A stretch of 64,000 nucleotides of DNA from Labyrinthula sp. Ha (GCA_015227615.1 JAALGZ010000069.1:1-64000), one strand, 5' to 3'; counted from the stretch's first letter, positions 48,565 to 60,678 are shown. The notes: generated by a model not told the origin, from the letters alone. Numbers and translations are program-made.

Positions 48565-49101
48565 ATGGTTAAGAGAAAGAAGCACCCAGATGCGCCAAAA
48601 GCTGCTCTAGGAAGTTATATGTGGTTTTGTCAAGAAGAAAGACCAAAAGTTGTTGAAGATAAACCGGATTTATCGGCAAAGGAGATATTGACTGAGCTTG
48701 GAAATAGGTGGAGGCAAATTAGTGAAGATGACAAGAAACGGTTTCAAGAAAAGGCTGATGAGGATAAGGTAAGGTACAAGAAAGAAGAGGAAAATTTCCT
48801 GTTGACGCACCAAAGTATTTATATTACGGAAGAAGTATCCTCCAAGAGAAAGAGGAAGAAGGACCCTAATGCGCCAAAGGGTGCAAAGAGCGCATACTTG
48901 TTCTTTAGTCAGGATATTCGCGAAGAAGTTGTTGAGGAGCTTCAAAAGGAAGGTGACGTGAAACCTACGGATATTATGAAAAGAATTGGAGCAAGATGGA
49001 GAGAAATGAGTGATGATGGGAAACAGCCGTTTGTTGATAAGGCGACTGAAGATAAACAAAGGTATGATGCAGAGATGAAAAAATATACGGAATCGAAATA
49101 A
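48565..49101 (+). CDS. Tandem HMG-box protein (HMGB-like chromatin protein)
   Basis: Non-sequence-specific DNA bending protein of chromatin. 178 residues with two HMG boxes: box A about residues 6-75 (HPDAPKAALGSYMWFCQEER ... LGNRWRQISEDDKKRF) and box B about residues 97-170 (DPNAPKGAKSAYLFFSQDIR ... IGARWREMSDDGKQPF). The linker contains SKRKRKK, a likely nuclear signal. The acidic tail of animal HMGB1 is absent. The first ATG is 48565; the frame is open back to about 48499 without ATG, so an upstream exon joined by a tiny intron is possible. It ends 32 bp from the convergent DUF4833 gene. Confidence 0.9.
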   Translation: MVKRKKHPDAPKAALGSYMWFCQEERPKVVEDKPDLSAKEILTELGNRWRQISEDDKKRFQEKADEDKVRYKKEEENFLLTHQSIYITEEVSSKRKRKKDPNAPKGAKSAYLFFSQDIREEVVEELQKEGDVKPTDIMKRIGARWREMSDDGKQPFVDKATEDKQRYDAEMKKYTESK

Positions 49102-49133
49102 GTACCATATATATTAAGGGATGTCAAATCAAA

Positions 49134-49670
49134 TTACCTAGGGACCTCCTGCTCAATAATCTTCCCTGTGTCTAGGTCGCGTACCCTAGCAACCACCCTC
49201 TTTATAGATATACCGAGACGATTCAACGTGGCATGAGCACTGAGAAATTCGTATACCTTATTCTCATATGTAATCCTAGCTGACAACGACTTGTTCTCTT
49301 TTGTACATAAAGAAATCAAGTGTTTGCTACCCAAAGCGTTTATATAGACTGTTACTGCATCGACCGACTTTTTATGAACTGTGACTCCATAAAACGGCTT
49401 CTCAAAGAAAGTTATTCCTTGTTCATAAATCTGTTTTGTTTTTGAGCTTACACCCTTGGTGTATTTTATCCATGTAGGAATAAGAGGTTCTTCCAAATCC
49501 AGCAACCCAGTTGGTTTAAGGTTTGCTCTGTATGTTACAATGTTATGGTTTTCTGATTTTGATACATAAAAAAAAATAGGAAGATTAAGAAAGTAATCCT
49601 TATGTGTATCATGTACTCCATTCAACTTTAATGCATCAGGAAGTGTTGCTTCAGTATGGAACCTTTTCAT
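49134..49670 (-). CDS. DUF4833-like protein, paralogue 1
   Basis: 178 residues, no intron. The LPIFFYVSKSENHNIVTYRA start, the TWIKYTKG centre and the aromatic EQGITFFEKPFYGVTV block match what I remember of DUF4833 ('lFyI.rs.NkNtVvYe.nl ... vyWiryae...'), a small beta-rich domain of unknown function found in bacteria and some protists. No signal peptide or membrane segment. It is the same length as, and without gaps aligns to, the protein at 55941-56477, about two thirds identical. Function unknown. Confidence 0.7.
   Translation of the reverse strand: MKRFHTEATLPDALKLNGVHDTHKDYFLNLPIFFYVSKSENHNIVTYRANLKPTGLLDLEEPLIPTWIKYTKGVSSKTKQIYEQGITFFEKPFYGVTVHKKSVDAVTVYINALGSKHLISLCTKENKSLSARITYENKVYEFLSAHATLNRLGISIKRVVARVRDLDTGKIIEQEVPR
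49323..49395 (-). repeat. 73-bp block shared almost exactly with the second DUF4833 gene
   Basis: Differs from 56130-56202 at two bases. It encodes YGVTVHKKSVDAVTVYINAL and its neighbours. Flanking codons of the two genes differ freely at silent sites. Confidence 0.85.
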
Positions 49671-52600
49671 CTCTCTCTTGTTTACGAAGCTTTTGATATT
49701 TTGACTTTTGCCACGTCATATTCCGTTAAAGTTAGGACATAGAGATAAAAATATTTTGGGCATATTTTTTAGACTCTGATTCAGATTGATCGTTAGTTGA
49801 ATTAATTCTGTGGAAGGGAATTGAAAATGTTATCACATGAGAGAAAGCTAGCAAAGTATAAGTGACTTATAAACTTTATTCAAAGAGACAAAGTTCTTTT
49901 ATTGTATAATTTGTAATAAGTAGAGGGAAAACATAAGATTAATGTTTGACCCCTCTTGTTTATGTATTTAATAGAGCTGTTTGGCTTTTTAATTATGATA
50001 GATCTGTATCCGTGCAGGTAGATAATATATCTTTGACATTATTAGGTTTAGAATTGTATTCAAAGTAGATTCACTAGTTCCAAAGGCAGAATAGGTACTC
50101 ATATGTTTATTACAAACTATTAGTTGCGTTCAAATGCGTCTTGTGGCTGTAAACTATCAACTTCTTTTTGTTTTACTTGTTCTTTGTTCTGATTGAAGTT
50201 GTGGCTTAAACTTATTCTATTTTGTTACTAGCAAAATTTGTCTTGTTCATAAAACTTAAATGCCCAATATTAATCAAGATAATTTCCTTCGTAGTCTTGA
50301 CACCACTCAAGCTAATTAATTATTTTTGCGCAAAATCAATATTAGAGCTCACAAAATTATGAAGGTAGATATAGATAAAGTAATGGAACTTCATTAAGGC
50401 TTATCGGCTGCCCCTTTTTACAACCCGAGCTATTATAACATTCGGGTATTGATACTTGCTATTGTATTTCTTGATATCACCGACAGGAGTCCTGGGTGTT
50501 CAACACCAGAAGCTATATTATGGAGTGGCTAAAACTCAGATTTGTCTTATCACTTCTAGTTTTTAGAATAGCACATAATAAAATGCTTTTAATTTAACCC
50601 GGTCTAACCTTAAATCTGTGAAAAACTGTCCTCTAGTGGAATTGACGTGGAAGACAAAATTCTACTCAGGGTTCATACTCATTTCTTAAACTGATTTCAG
50701 GATCATAAAGCCATTGCTGGTTAAGAATATGATTTCTTTTAGATAAACTGTGTTAGTGTTTAAATGGATTTCCTCGGACTGCTAATAATAATAGGGTGGA
50801 ATAATCCAGAAACTGGTTGAACTTAACTATCTCCCTACAGAAAAGTCGTCCAAAGCAAGTTTAACTGCTCGGTGATTACTCATCTGCACAGAATCAAGAA
50901 TACTGTGGAAAAAAGTCTTAATCCTGAAGCATAAAAACAAAAAGGCTTAGTTTCTATTGTGTCTAGTAGATTATTTGCCCTAAAGATTACCCAACGATGC
51001 GAGTTTTGAAAAATAGATCTTCGAGCAGAAATCAGTCGTTATTACTGGTTATGTTATACCCGTTCATTTTAGAAGTAAAACCGATGAATTAAGAAAACAA
51101 AAAAGCATGAAAATTATATTTCATATAACCCAAAAACTATAGTTCCATGCACCACAAAGCCTCGTTAAAGGGTATGACGACTCGATTTTGGAAAATTAAC
51201 TTGAAAGATAGGAAGGCACAGTCATTCTTTTTGGGGTACCAATAACTGCACCTGTCATATAACTGAAAATAGATGATACCATGATAGCAATGTATCTTCG
51301 CTCTCTTATGTCTTTGTCCTCCTTTATGCAGTTTCCATATTCCGTGAACGGTAAGAATTAAGAACCAGTTATTTATACATTACATTCAAAATAGTTTATA
51401 CAATAACGATTTTGTGAGTGAGGTAGCCAAACTTGGACTAATTTGGAAATAGAGGTTTAGACAAGTTAATTCCTTCTTCAGCTATCATCGATATGCTGGT
51501 AAGTACATGTATACATCTTGATTTGATACAATTGTTTAGAAGCTGAAAATATTTTTGCAAACGGGTGTCTAAACTGAGTATATATGTTGTTGGCTTGAAG
51601 TAATAAAATTTATATTTTAAGATATAAATATGCCGCATCTATGGCTTCCTTCAAGGAAAAATTGTGCAAATAAATATCCTCGTGTGGCAAATGGAATTCA
51701 TTTAGGTTCTGTTTACTGTTAAGATTTTCGTACTTGCTCCTGAAGTAATACGGGAAGAAGTAAAAAATAAGATATTCAAGTTTAATGCAAAAAAGTGCGA
51801 AGGGAGTTTTGGTCAATTCCAATACTTTCAGGCTCTATACTTGGCTCTTGATATGCACAGTTTTAGCTTGAGGGAGTAATATGAATATGTATCCCAATTG
51901 CTCATAGATTTTAATTTGAACGTATTAAAAGCCCACATGATATTTTCAACCAAAGTTACATTAGGAAACGAACTTATTCGCGTTCGTGTAATATTTTGAT
52001 AACATTAGTTTTAATGCTTCTGCCTTGATAGATTCAAATGGATGTGTTTTCTCTTTTTCTTTGCACTTTTAGATACGCGTTGATTGTGTCACACCCTTAC
52101 AAGCATTATCTGATTATGGTAAAGGAGATTTTATAGATTTTAAGATAAAAAATATAGTTTTTTTATTTGGCTTTTAATATATAACGATATAGTTCAATAG
52201 CTAGCACTTACAGGTGATGGTATAGAGCCTTACTTTTTGTTCTCTTTACAGGTTTTTTTATGCAATATAGAGCTTTATGCATTGAAATTAAAACATCCAT
52301 TTAGCATCAGTTGCATATGCAGTATCTGTAGAGACAGTTATTTCAGGGAAGGGTTAATAGATGATACTTCAAGTTTCAAGATAGAAAAAATCTTTTGAAA
52401 AACTCTTTCTCACTACACTATCTTCCAATATTATGCACTAAGGAACATAAATTGAGCTATGTGCAACATCTTTAGCAATTTATTCTTACCAATTAACTCT
52501 AAAATTTACTCAGTTACTTATACTTGCAGTAACAATCAACTCATCATCAGAATCAAAGCAACATCATTTGCTTTTAGCAAAAATATTAACTCTACAATTG

Positions 52601-55600
52601 ATGCTTATAATCAATAATAAATTATGCGGTCATTAAGTATTCACGCCAGCAAACATGCCTATAGCCAGCTTTCCATGATTTGAAATATAATATGATGCGA
52701 AATGACAAAGAAAAAGCTTAGTCCTTGTTCCGAGTAGTAACACGTTTTTTCTATAAGAGAAAAATTAGGTGACCTGTTTTAAAGATTATTAACTCTGTAT
52801 TCTTCTAAACTAACCTCATGTAAGGATGCACACAGAAAATATATTTGGACGTTTTACTTCACTAAGAATCTTACTATTGGGAGAAGCATGTCAACATTTT
52901 GCAATGAAATTTCTGGCAATATAAACGTTCTCTGGGTTCTCTTCCCAATGAATTAATTTCTGTTCCTAACTACATATGTCGAGGCAGTTCACCAAAATCT
53001 CTTTTTTCTACAATGCTTGATTTTATTATCGTGACAACACATGGTAAATCATTTTGCTATTTATACAGCCCTATTCTTATCTATGTTAATACCTATAAAT
53101 AGTTAGAAAATATATAGACAATAGCCTAGTTTGGTGCTGAAGAAACTTTCAGGGGTATTGTAGTAATTATTTATTTTAATTGTTCAAGCAAGAGAGGTTT
53201 TTCCAATAAAAACCAACACGAACAAAAACTTTTGAACCACATAAACTTACCTTCGGAGCTACTAAGCAATAAGTCCAAAGAATACCTTTATGTTATGAAA
53301 ATTTTAACAGATCATTATCTGAGGCGACTACATTTATAGGCTCTGGCGCCTAACATCCGTAATAGATCCTAATTACACATTCAAAGCTAATACAAATGCA
53401 ATTGAATAGTTAATTTAATTTTTTACAGTCTCAAAGCTACAAGGCACGTTACTTAATAAGCATTCTTAGTGGATATATTTGAAGTATGTCAATTTAACTG
53501 AAAAATTCGCAACAGCAAAGTTTCGTTTAAGAGTATCAAACTGGGGTATAAATCAGAGAAGACACGCTATCAAGCTTGAAGGGAGCTTTGGTCACAGAAA
53601 ATATGTAGTTATCGAATCTTTGGGTTACACACTATATATTGCACTCGTCGGTTCTAATTTATAAGGTAAATAGGAATGAAAAACATCTGTATTTAAGTTA
53701 ACCATAGTGATTGCGGGCAATTAAGTTTAGGAGAAAGCACGACCAAAGAACTCGTAATTTGGATAACCAAGCCAAAAGCCAACTGGAGTTCTTAGTAATT
53801 GGAGCACCAAAATAGCTTGAACCCTGGTTTTACAGAAAACGAAAAAACAAGTAGTCATAAGTGGTTTAAAATTAAACTAGTTAACTGAGGTGATTTGATC
53901 AACTAAACGAATTTAGATCATTTAGTTAGGCGATTAAGGGACAAGTCCAAAAGTAGAATAAAATGTTTAACCAATAAAAGAAATAATATAAGGCTTACGA
54001 GATTGTTTACAATAAGGTCGGTGACGCAGTAATAAACGTAGTAGCTTCAGTTTGCTTATCTTGTAAGGATATCCGTCTACATGGAAAACTCATAATTCTA
54101 ACCAGCTTTACAGAAGTTGGCAAAATCTCCACTCTCAGTTTTTTTTTATTTTGCAGAAACAAAGTTACATCTTCCATATCATAACACCACTATTGGGACC
54201 TACAAAACATAAGTTAGTTATGTACATGTTATGGATGACATTGAGGAGTAATAAGAAGAAAATTTGTCATCAACAGCACAGATATAATTAAAAACCTGTT
54301 CATCAAGTCTAATAATTAAATCATTGCAACAGGATAGAACCAAGCTAGAAAAATTTAGGCTTTCAGAAGCTCGAGTCCTATGAGCACTCTTCAAGAGTGA
54401 TAGATTGAATGTTAAAAAAATTTATGCTAATTTTCTACTTCTGTAACTACGTTGATTAAAAGAGTGTTTTGATTAAAACATGTTATTATAGTAATAAGCA
54501 AGATTCTACTAGCCTTCAGCCAGATTTATCACAGCAACAAACTGTACACTAACGTAAACACACACAAATTGTAAAGTATTAGTAAGCTCCATCCATTATT
54601 CAGTAACCATCAAATTCAAATCCACTTAGCTTTTTTCTTAGAAAACTTAATCATTTCATGTTTATCAGAAGTAATGAATTCAACCAATAATATAAGGTTT
54701 GTATATATCATCAAACAACACCAATTTACATTCCTACTACATCGGGCAAAAATTGATACCTCTCTCTAGACGGCGAAAATGGTAATGATAATCAGCTGCT
54801 TAATGAAGATTTAAAATATATCCCCATTTCCCTACACACAAGTATTTTTTTTCTATGAGCATTTATACCCAGCTGAACATTATGGTTGTTTCTCAACCTA
54901 ATATTATAATCATGACAGTTCTACAAGGTGTAATAATCTGTATACCTTCAACACTGAGAGAATCAAAAGAGACAATATATGAAATGAAAAATAGAGAATT
55001 TTCTTAAATCATTATAATAACAGTGAACAAGGTACTCTTTAGAAATGAATTTTAAATAGTCTAAGGTTAAATTTTCTAACCATTAATCATGTTTGACTGC
55101 ATCTTGAAAATCTTAAGAGAAAGTAAACTTTCTAATCTTTATTTATTAAATGTACCCTTTTTTAAAAAAACTTGATTTGTACTAAGCTACAAAGATGAAT
55201 ATTAGACTAGAACTATTGCATTCCCAATCGCAAGAAAACCTCCTTTTAAATATGTTTCAGTGACTGGATTATAGAAAATACTTATAAAAAACTTCAAAGG
55301 TGAATCCAAAAAAACTCATCTATCTCTTGTGGTATTTTTGTATTACAATTGCTGTCAATAAAATTCAAAGACGAGAACTTCTTAATTAATATTTTTCATT
55401 TTATTATTAACTTATTTCAGAGGCTCACCTGAAAAACAATACGATTGTTACAAATCATCCAAGATTTCTCAAATGCGAATAGTCTGCTTGGAATTTCGTT
55501 CCTTGAACTATTCAATGTATTTTTTATAGGAATAAATAGAGTTTCAAAGAAATAAAATAGATATTTTTTCTATATAAGACCTGAACAATATTATTTTCCC

Positions 55601-55940
55601 TTAGATTCATATTTCTATAAATAATTATTTCTACACTTTAGTTATTATCCTACTGAATAAATTATTACAAAAGAAAAACCATTTTTTCTTATTGAAATTA
55701 CAAAATGAAAACAAATTGCATTCGATTATCTCCGAATACATATATAATAAGTAAAAACACCATCTTATTATCAACCTTCTTAATCTTCGTCGTTAATAAA
55801 CTCACTACTCTTTCCTTCTTTGCTAAGATACCAATAAGCTTTATCTTAATCCCTTAGTAAAAAAATCCTGAATATGAAATGACATAATTTTTTATTAATA
55901 AGACTTATATTTACTATATATGTACCTATACCAAGTTAAT
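49671..55940. other. 6.3-kb gene desert
   Basis: AT-rich throughout. The motif GCCACGTC at 49710-49717 lies 40 bp upstream of the DUF4833 ATG. Short frames at 51438-51822 (two overlapping, minus strand; HLPHEDIYLHNFSLKEAIDA) and 53479-53664 (plus strand, no ATG start; NWGINQRRHAIKLEG) look weakly protein-like but match nothing I know. No repeats or RNA genes recognised. Confidence 0.45.
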
Positions 55941-56477
55941 TTACTTCTTGACCTCCTGTTCGATAATCTCACCTGACTCTGGATCTCTTAACTTGGCCAT
56001 AACTTTTCTTACTGAAATTCCCAGACTATTAAGCGTCACATGCGCATTAAGAAACTCAAAATTTTTGTCTTCATGAGTTATTTTCGCTGATAAAGATTTG
56101 TCACCTTTATTTGATAACGAAATCAAATATTTGCTACCCAAAGCGTTTATATAGACTGTGACTGCATCGACCGACTTTTCATGAACTGTGACTCCATAAA
56201 ACTTTCTCTCAAAAAAAGTAATTCCTTCTTCGTAAATATGGCCTGTTTTTGAGTTTTCCCCTTTTGTGTACATAATCCAGGTAGGACTGAGAGGGTTTTC
56301 CTGATCAAGTGTTCCAGTGTCAGTGAAGTTTGCTCTGTATGTCACAATGTTGTTATTCTGGGTCTTCGAGATATAAAAAAATATAGGCAGACTATGAAAG
56401 TTATCTATATGTTTTTCTTCAATTCCACCCTGTGTTAGTGCGGCTGGAAGCGTTACTTTCTCTTCGAATCTCTTCAT
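55941..56477 (-). CDS. DUF4833-like protein, paralogue 2
   Basis: 178 residues, no intron, gap-free paralogue of the protein at 49134-49670, lying 6.3 kb away in the same orientation. It shares LPIFFYISKTQNNNIVTYRA, TWIMYTKG, EEGITFFERKFYGVTVH and a C-terminus rich in charged residues (GEIIEQEVKK). Both copies look intact, so both are probably expressed. The two arose by duplication, and at least part of the sequence has been homogenised since. Confidence 0.7.
   Translation of the reverse strand: MKRFEEKVTLPAALTQGGIEEKHIDNFHSLPIFFYISKTQNNNIVTYRANFTDTGTLDQENPLSPTWIMYTKGENSKTGHIYEEGITFFERKFYGVTVHEKSVDAVTVYINALGSKYLISLSNKGDKSLSAKITHEDKNFEFLNAHVTLNSLGISVRKVMAKLRDPESGEIIEQEVKK
56130..56202 (-). 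repeat. 73-bp block shared almost exactly with the first DUF4833 gene
   Basis: Partner of 49323-49395: 71 of 73 bases identical, including silent positions. Confidence 0.85.
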
Positions 56478-56511
56478 CTTTCTTCCTTTTCTGTCGGCTG
56501 TCCCTCTCTTT

Positions 56512-56523
56512 GGCCACGTGGCC
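56512..56523. promoter_or_regulatory. Palindrome GGCCACGTGGCC upstream of DUF4833 paralogue 2
   Basis: A perfect 12-bp palindrome with a CACGTG (G-box/E-box) core 35 bp before the ATG. The other paralogue has GCCACGTC 40 bp before its ATG. A bHLH or bZIP site near the transcription start is plausible but untested. Confidence 0.3.
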
Positions 56524-56903
56524 CATTTGTTTAGGACAATATTGATTTACTTGAATAGTGAATTACTGCAGGATAGCACCTGACATATTGAAACGGAGGT
56601 TTGGCATCCACAAGGGCGTGTTAGCCTCGGTTCCAATGTACATAACATAGATAGTAATATAGTTGACTTATATTCTTTATTCACCTTATGCTCACTTGGT
56701 AATAGCGTTTTAGATCTTCATAGGTCTCTGGTTTGTGCTCATAAACAGGTTGACGTAGTCCTCCAAGATAACCTTTACAGTTAAAAATCACTATTGTGAA
56801 CAATGTTTTTTACTCGTTGCGTTCAATGAAGACTTTGGATTCCTTTAAAGCCAATTCTAAAGAAGTTATAAGTTGGCTCAGTTGCAAAACTCACACTCCA
56901 TTA
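56524..56903. other. Gene-free stretch
   Basis: Upstream DNA of the DUF4833 gene; nothing else recognised. Confidence 0.4.
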
Positions 56904-57066
56904 GGGGTGGGATTTGATAAAAATTATCAATGTTTATTTGATGATCACTTTGATTCTGATTATCAATGATCAAAATCAATGGTTGGTGAAGTACCAGAAT
57001 TCATCAATAGGAAATTTTTGAGCATAATTCTAATTAATAAATTTTCAATAAATCAAATTCGAGCCC
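56904..57066. repeat. MITE copy C (163 bp), TA-flanked, internally deleted
   Basis: Starts GGGGTGGGATTT (56904) and ends, inverted, GGGCTCGAATTT (57066). TA at 56902-56903 and 57067-57068. The start region ATTTGATAAAAATTATCAAT and the end region match copy A, but the middle is missing. Confidence 0.65.
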
Positions 57067-57068
57067 TA

Positions 57069-59736
57069 GTAGCTACTGACCCGTTTCTTTGGATCCTTGA
57101 AATTTCGGAGGATGATCATATATGTTCAAAAAAGAAAATATTAAGAAAACAACTAATTTTGAAAGCTGTATAAAAATCTGCAATAAGATGCGACATCAAA
57201 ATTTAACTAACTAGTTACAGCTCTAGGTATTTTCCTCCAAGCCCTAGTGTGATGATTTAAAAAAAGAACCCTTCAACGCGCAGTTTTTTCCGCAAACATT
57301 AAGGTCTACGAAGCTCTCTGGCCTTCATAGCTTTGTATCCCGATGTTTTGAACTTTTACTTGACGAGATTTCCCTACAACTATTAGAGACAGCATTTAAA
57401 CCCACTCATTTTATTAGAGAAATAACAAGGAAGATGCTTCTTTGTATATTGTTGCTTTTATGAGGATATTGTTATCTTCAAGAAGTATTTTAACTGATCT
57501 CAGGCTTGGTAAAATTATTGTATTACTTGGTTTGGATGTTATATAGATTCAAGCTGGCAAAGAATAAATCAGGGTATGCTGAATTGGTCGAAGGTCAGAA
57601 GGCAGTCAGCACACTTATATTGTTTTAGTTTTCTGGTTAATCAATTTTGACAATGTATGAGATCAGATGACTTCAATAGATTCTATGCTACTTTTAAATC
57701 ACCTGATATCCGTGTAGAATATAATCTTGGAGGGAGTTTTTACCTACTAATGAATGGGCAAGGAAGATAATAACACATCAATTAAAAGCTATTTTTGATC
57801 CCCTGTTGCGTTGGACGAAGGTGCCTATAGATAACTCTACTGCTCTTTTAATTTTTTGGCATAATTCTTCTTGGGTTTTGAATTTTGCTGATCTGATTCC
57901 ATTTGACTTTGTTTCATACACGGTGTCGGTACAGTAGTTACTAGAAACCAAGGATACATTTTGTTAGCCACATTATTCGACGAAAGCTCTCAGTCAACAA
58001 CAACACTCTTATGTTACTGCTGCTTAGCTCAGTTATACTTTTCTACTGAGGTTTACCCAAATCCAAAGCCTTCATATTTAAACCCTCATCACATTCATTG
58101 AATCCGCATCATAAGTTAAGTAAATGCTCTTCCTTCTATCTTTTCTCTGGATGTGAAGAAACATTCATTTTCCTTGATAACTGAGATAGTTTTCATCAAT
58201 CAAAGAAGAATAGCTCTAATAGCCTTACTAACTCTGGCCAAACATTCTTTGAAGAAACTCAGCGCTACTAGATGGTGCTTAAATTGACTGCAACACTTTG
58301 ATGATGTATTCTACTGACTTAATTGGTTATGTAAATTATACATCCAGTGCACATTTTTACCTTTTCTTGTAGTCGATGCCTTTATCTAACGTTAGCTTAA
58401 TAAACTTAGATATAATATATCTTCTTATTTATTGCCCAGTTATTATTGAGATGTCACTTATTTTCATCATCTGGACCTGCTGAGTTTTTTCTCCTCAATT
58501 CGTCATTTTGGCATAGTGCAAATCTAAGTACTCCAAATCGGGAGGACTTTGATAATGGACAGTACAGAATCGAGTATTTCTTCTCAAGATGCTTGAAGAT
58601 TCAGTCAATTGCAATTAGCGACTAGTAATTACTTAAGACATTAGCTGGAACGGGTATCACATGCAGTATATTTTCGTTATCGTTGTAATGAATCTTCATA
58701 GCTTCAAAACCTCAACCAGAGTGGCCATCTCAGTGTCCAATACCCCTCCCTCGAACTTTTTGAAGAAATACAGGGTTAAATTCAATTTTTGTAACTATCG
58801 CACAACTTCTGCGAAGATTTACTCTTCATTTTACTTGCAAATTAGTGGCCTTATGTATTGTTAACATGTATAACTATTCTAACAACTTGAAGTATCTGCT
58901 TCCATATATCTTTCTGAATCCTTAATTTAGTTTATCAAGAGCAGGATTTACAATCGTGCAACAGTACGTTTTTTTTTAATTAACTTTAAGGGCCCTTTCT
59001 TTGACGTTTCCAAATCTATTCACCAGAAGAAACCTAATATTTATGGTAACTAGATAGAGGTAGGTCCTACAATAAAGGAACAGCCACGGTACAAGTATTG
59101 AGCCAGTTTCTTGACGCAAGGGAGACCCATCAGACATCTCTGGTTCTCCCCTTCAAACCTTCATTTGCTGCTCATTCAGCAGTATAGTAAGTCTATCCTA
59201 TACTAACTAGCCCTTAAACTATTGTTACAGCGCGAATACATTTGATTGTCATTTTTGTCTCTCAAAGATTTGGAACTGCATTTCTAATACTATGGTTAAA
59301 AATTGGTTTCAAAGGCTATGGCTAATAGAGATTCCATAACTATTGATAGGAACAGGCAAAATCTTATACAAAACTCTTAATCTGTCATGTGTGAGTGAGA
59401 TGCATGATATGTGTGCGAATTAAAAGGCTTTACAGTTATCAACCTGTGATAAGACATCAACATTAGTGCGTATTTAGTATAAGGAATAGATTGAGGAATT
59501 ATTGTTTAGAAACCCTATGACATAGCTTTGACATAATGGGATAAATGTGCATAAGAAAAACAACATCAACTACAAGCCATTTGAGGTTGAGTTAAAGCAG
59601 ATTAAAATTAAAAGTTCTTAGGACTTGTTTGAAAATACTGTATGTTTCATCATTAGGTTATTTCATTTGTTTAGTTTGCCATTGACCTGAGTTGCTGCTC
59701 CTCTAGTTCCGCCTTGTCTAAATGAGTAAGCGAAGC
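57069..59736. other. Gene-free stretch
   Basis: Part of 57560-58030 has runs resembling decayed coding DNA (for example MRSDDFNRFYATFKSPDIRV), but no family is recognisable. The remainder is ordinary AT-rich DNA. Confidence 0.4.
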
Positions 59737-60016
59737 TTAAATAGCATATAACTTCTTGTTATACCAAACTATAAGCATTAAGTCTACATAATATGTAAAA
59801 TCTTTGTCAATTTCTCTGTTGGGTCCAGTCCCACACGGCGCAGGAAAGAGCCCTGAAGCACTTATTGCCTTGTTGGAGGTCCGTAGGGTTTCCAACCTCT
59901 GAGTAGCTCGCCAAGTAAATCTCTGCATTCGCAAATATAGTAAGAAATACAGTTGTAGGATTCTTTTGATATATTGATGTATCAACAAGCAAATATTTTT
60001 CTCTGAAGCTTACCAA
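59737..60016 (-). CDS. Candidate gene 3' end, unknown function, with a 28-nt intron
   Basis: The last exon (59922-59737, 61 residues) is markedly GC-richer than its surroundings: RFTWRATQRLETLRTSNKAI, SASGLFPAPCGTGPNREIDK, ending WYNKKLYAI. A 28-nt intron (59923-59950, GTATTT...TGCAG) joins it in frame to an upstream open piece ending IYQKNPTT (60016-59951). The start lies further upstream and is not resolved. The intron fits the size and donor sequence of the secure introns in this window. The GC-rich part also folds into inverted repeats (GTTGGA...TCCAAC), so a structured RNA is an alternative. Confidence 0.4.
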
Positions 60017-60678
60017 ACTTCATTAAGTCATCCATTTATGTCTTTAGGTAAAAAAATATCCCTTGAGAAGAGAGTAAGGTGGTAATGAAAGTATTTACTT
60101 TAGAAAATGCTAAAATTATAAAACTGGTCTTGAAAAAGCTGAAGCATCTGCACCATAAATATATTCAACCTTTGTTAACAAAGTCTTAAGAGTACTCGCA
60201 TAAATGTCTTATACGTGTTCGGCTTAAAATTAAAATATAATTCCATAGGAACCCCAACAATTGAAACCCATCGTTTTGCCAAGCAATAGAAGTACAAGAA
60301 GGCTTAATGATATCGCTTTAAAAGCTTTGCGAAAATTAAATAGGAGCCTAAAATCTTCTACGATAGGTCAAAGTGTAAAGATATATAAACTCTGTTTAGG
60401 AGTTCTGTAAATTTAGACCTTATGTTTGTCGAAGCATTTTTCAACTCTGTTGTAATTGACAACTTTGGTATTTCCTATATTAGAGTGTTAGCCAGAATGA
60501 AAGGTGCTATCAGATATTTAAAAAGAATTGTATAAGATCAATTATTTCCTAGAAACAAAATCTATGCGTACAATTGCAGCATCAGAGAAACTAAGAACAA
60601 TAATTGATCGAAAAAAAACACAATTTAATTTTAAGAACCCCTTTTATGGTCTTCGGACAAACTTGAGATAAAACTATC
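60017..60678. other. Gene-free stretch
   Basis: Possibly contains 5' exons of the candidate gene at 59737-60016. Otherwise AT-rich, nothing recognised. Confidence 0.4.

Noticed and set aside
51438-51822. Two overlapping minus-strand frames that might be exons of one gene
   Set aside because: No in-frame tiny intron joins them convincingly and no family is recognised.
59880-59925. Minus-strand AGCTACTCAGAGGTTGG, similar to the SRP Alu-domain sequence
   Set aside because: The rest of SRP RNA (helix 5, the S-domain GGAA loop) is absent; a protein exon explains the region at least as well.
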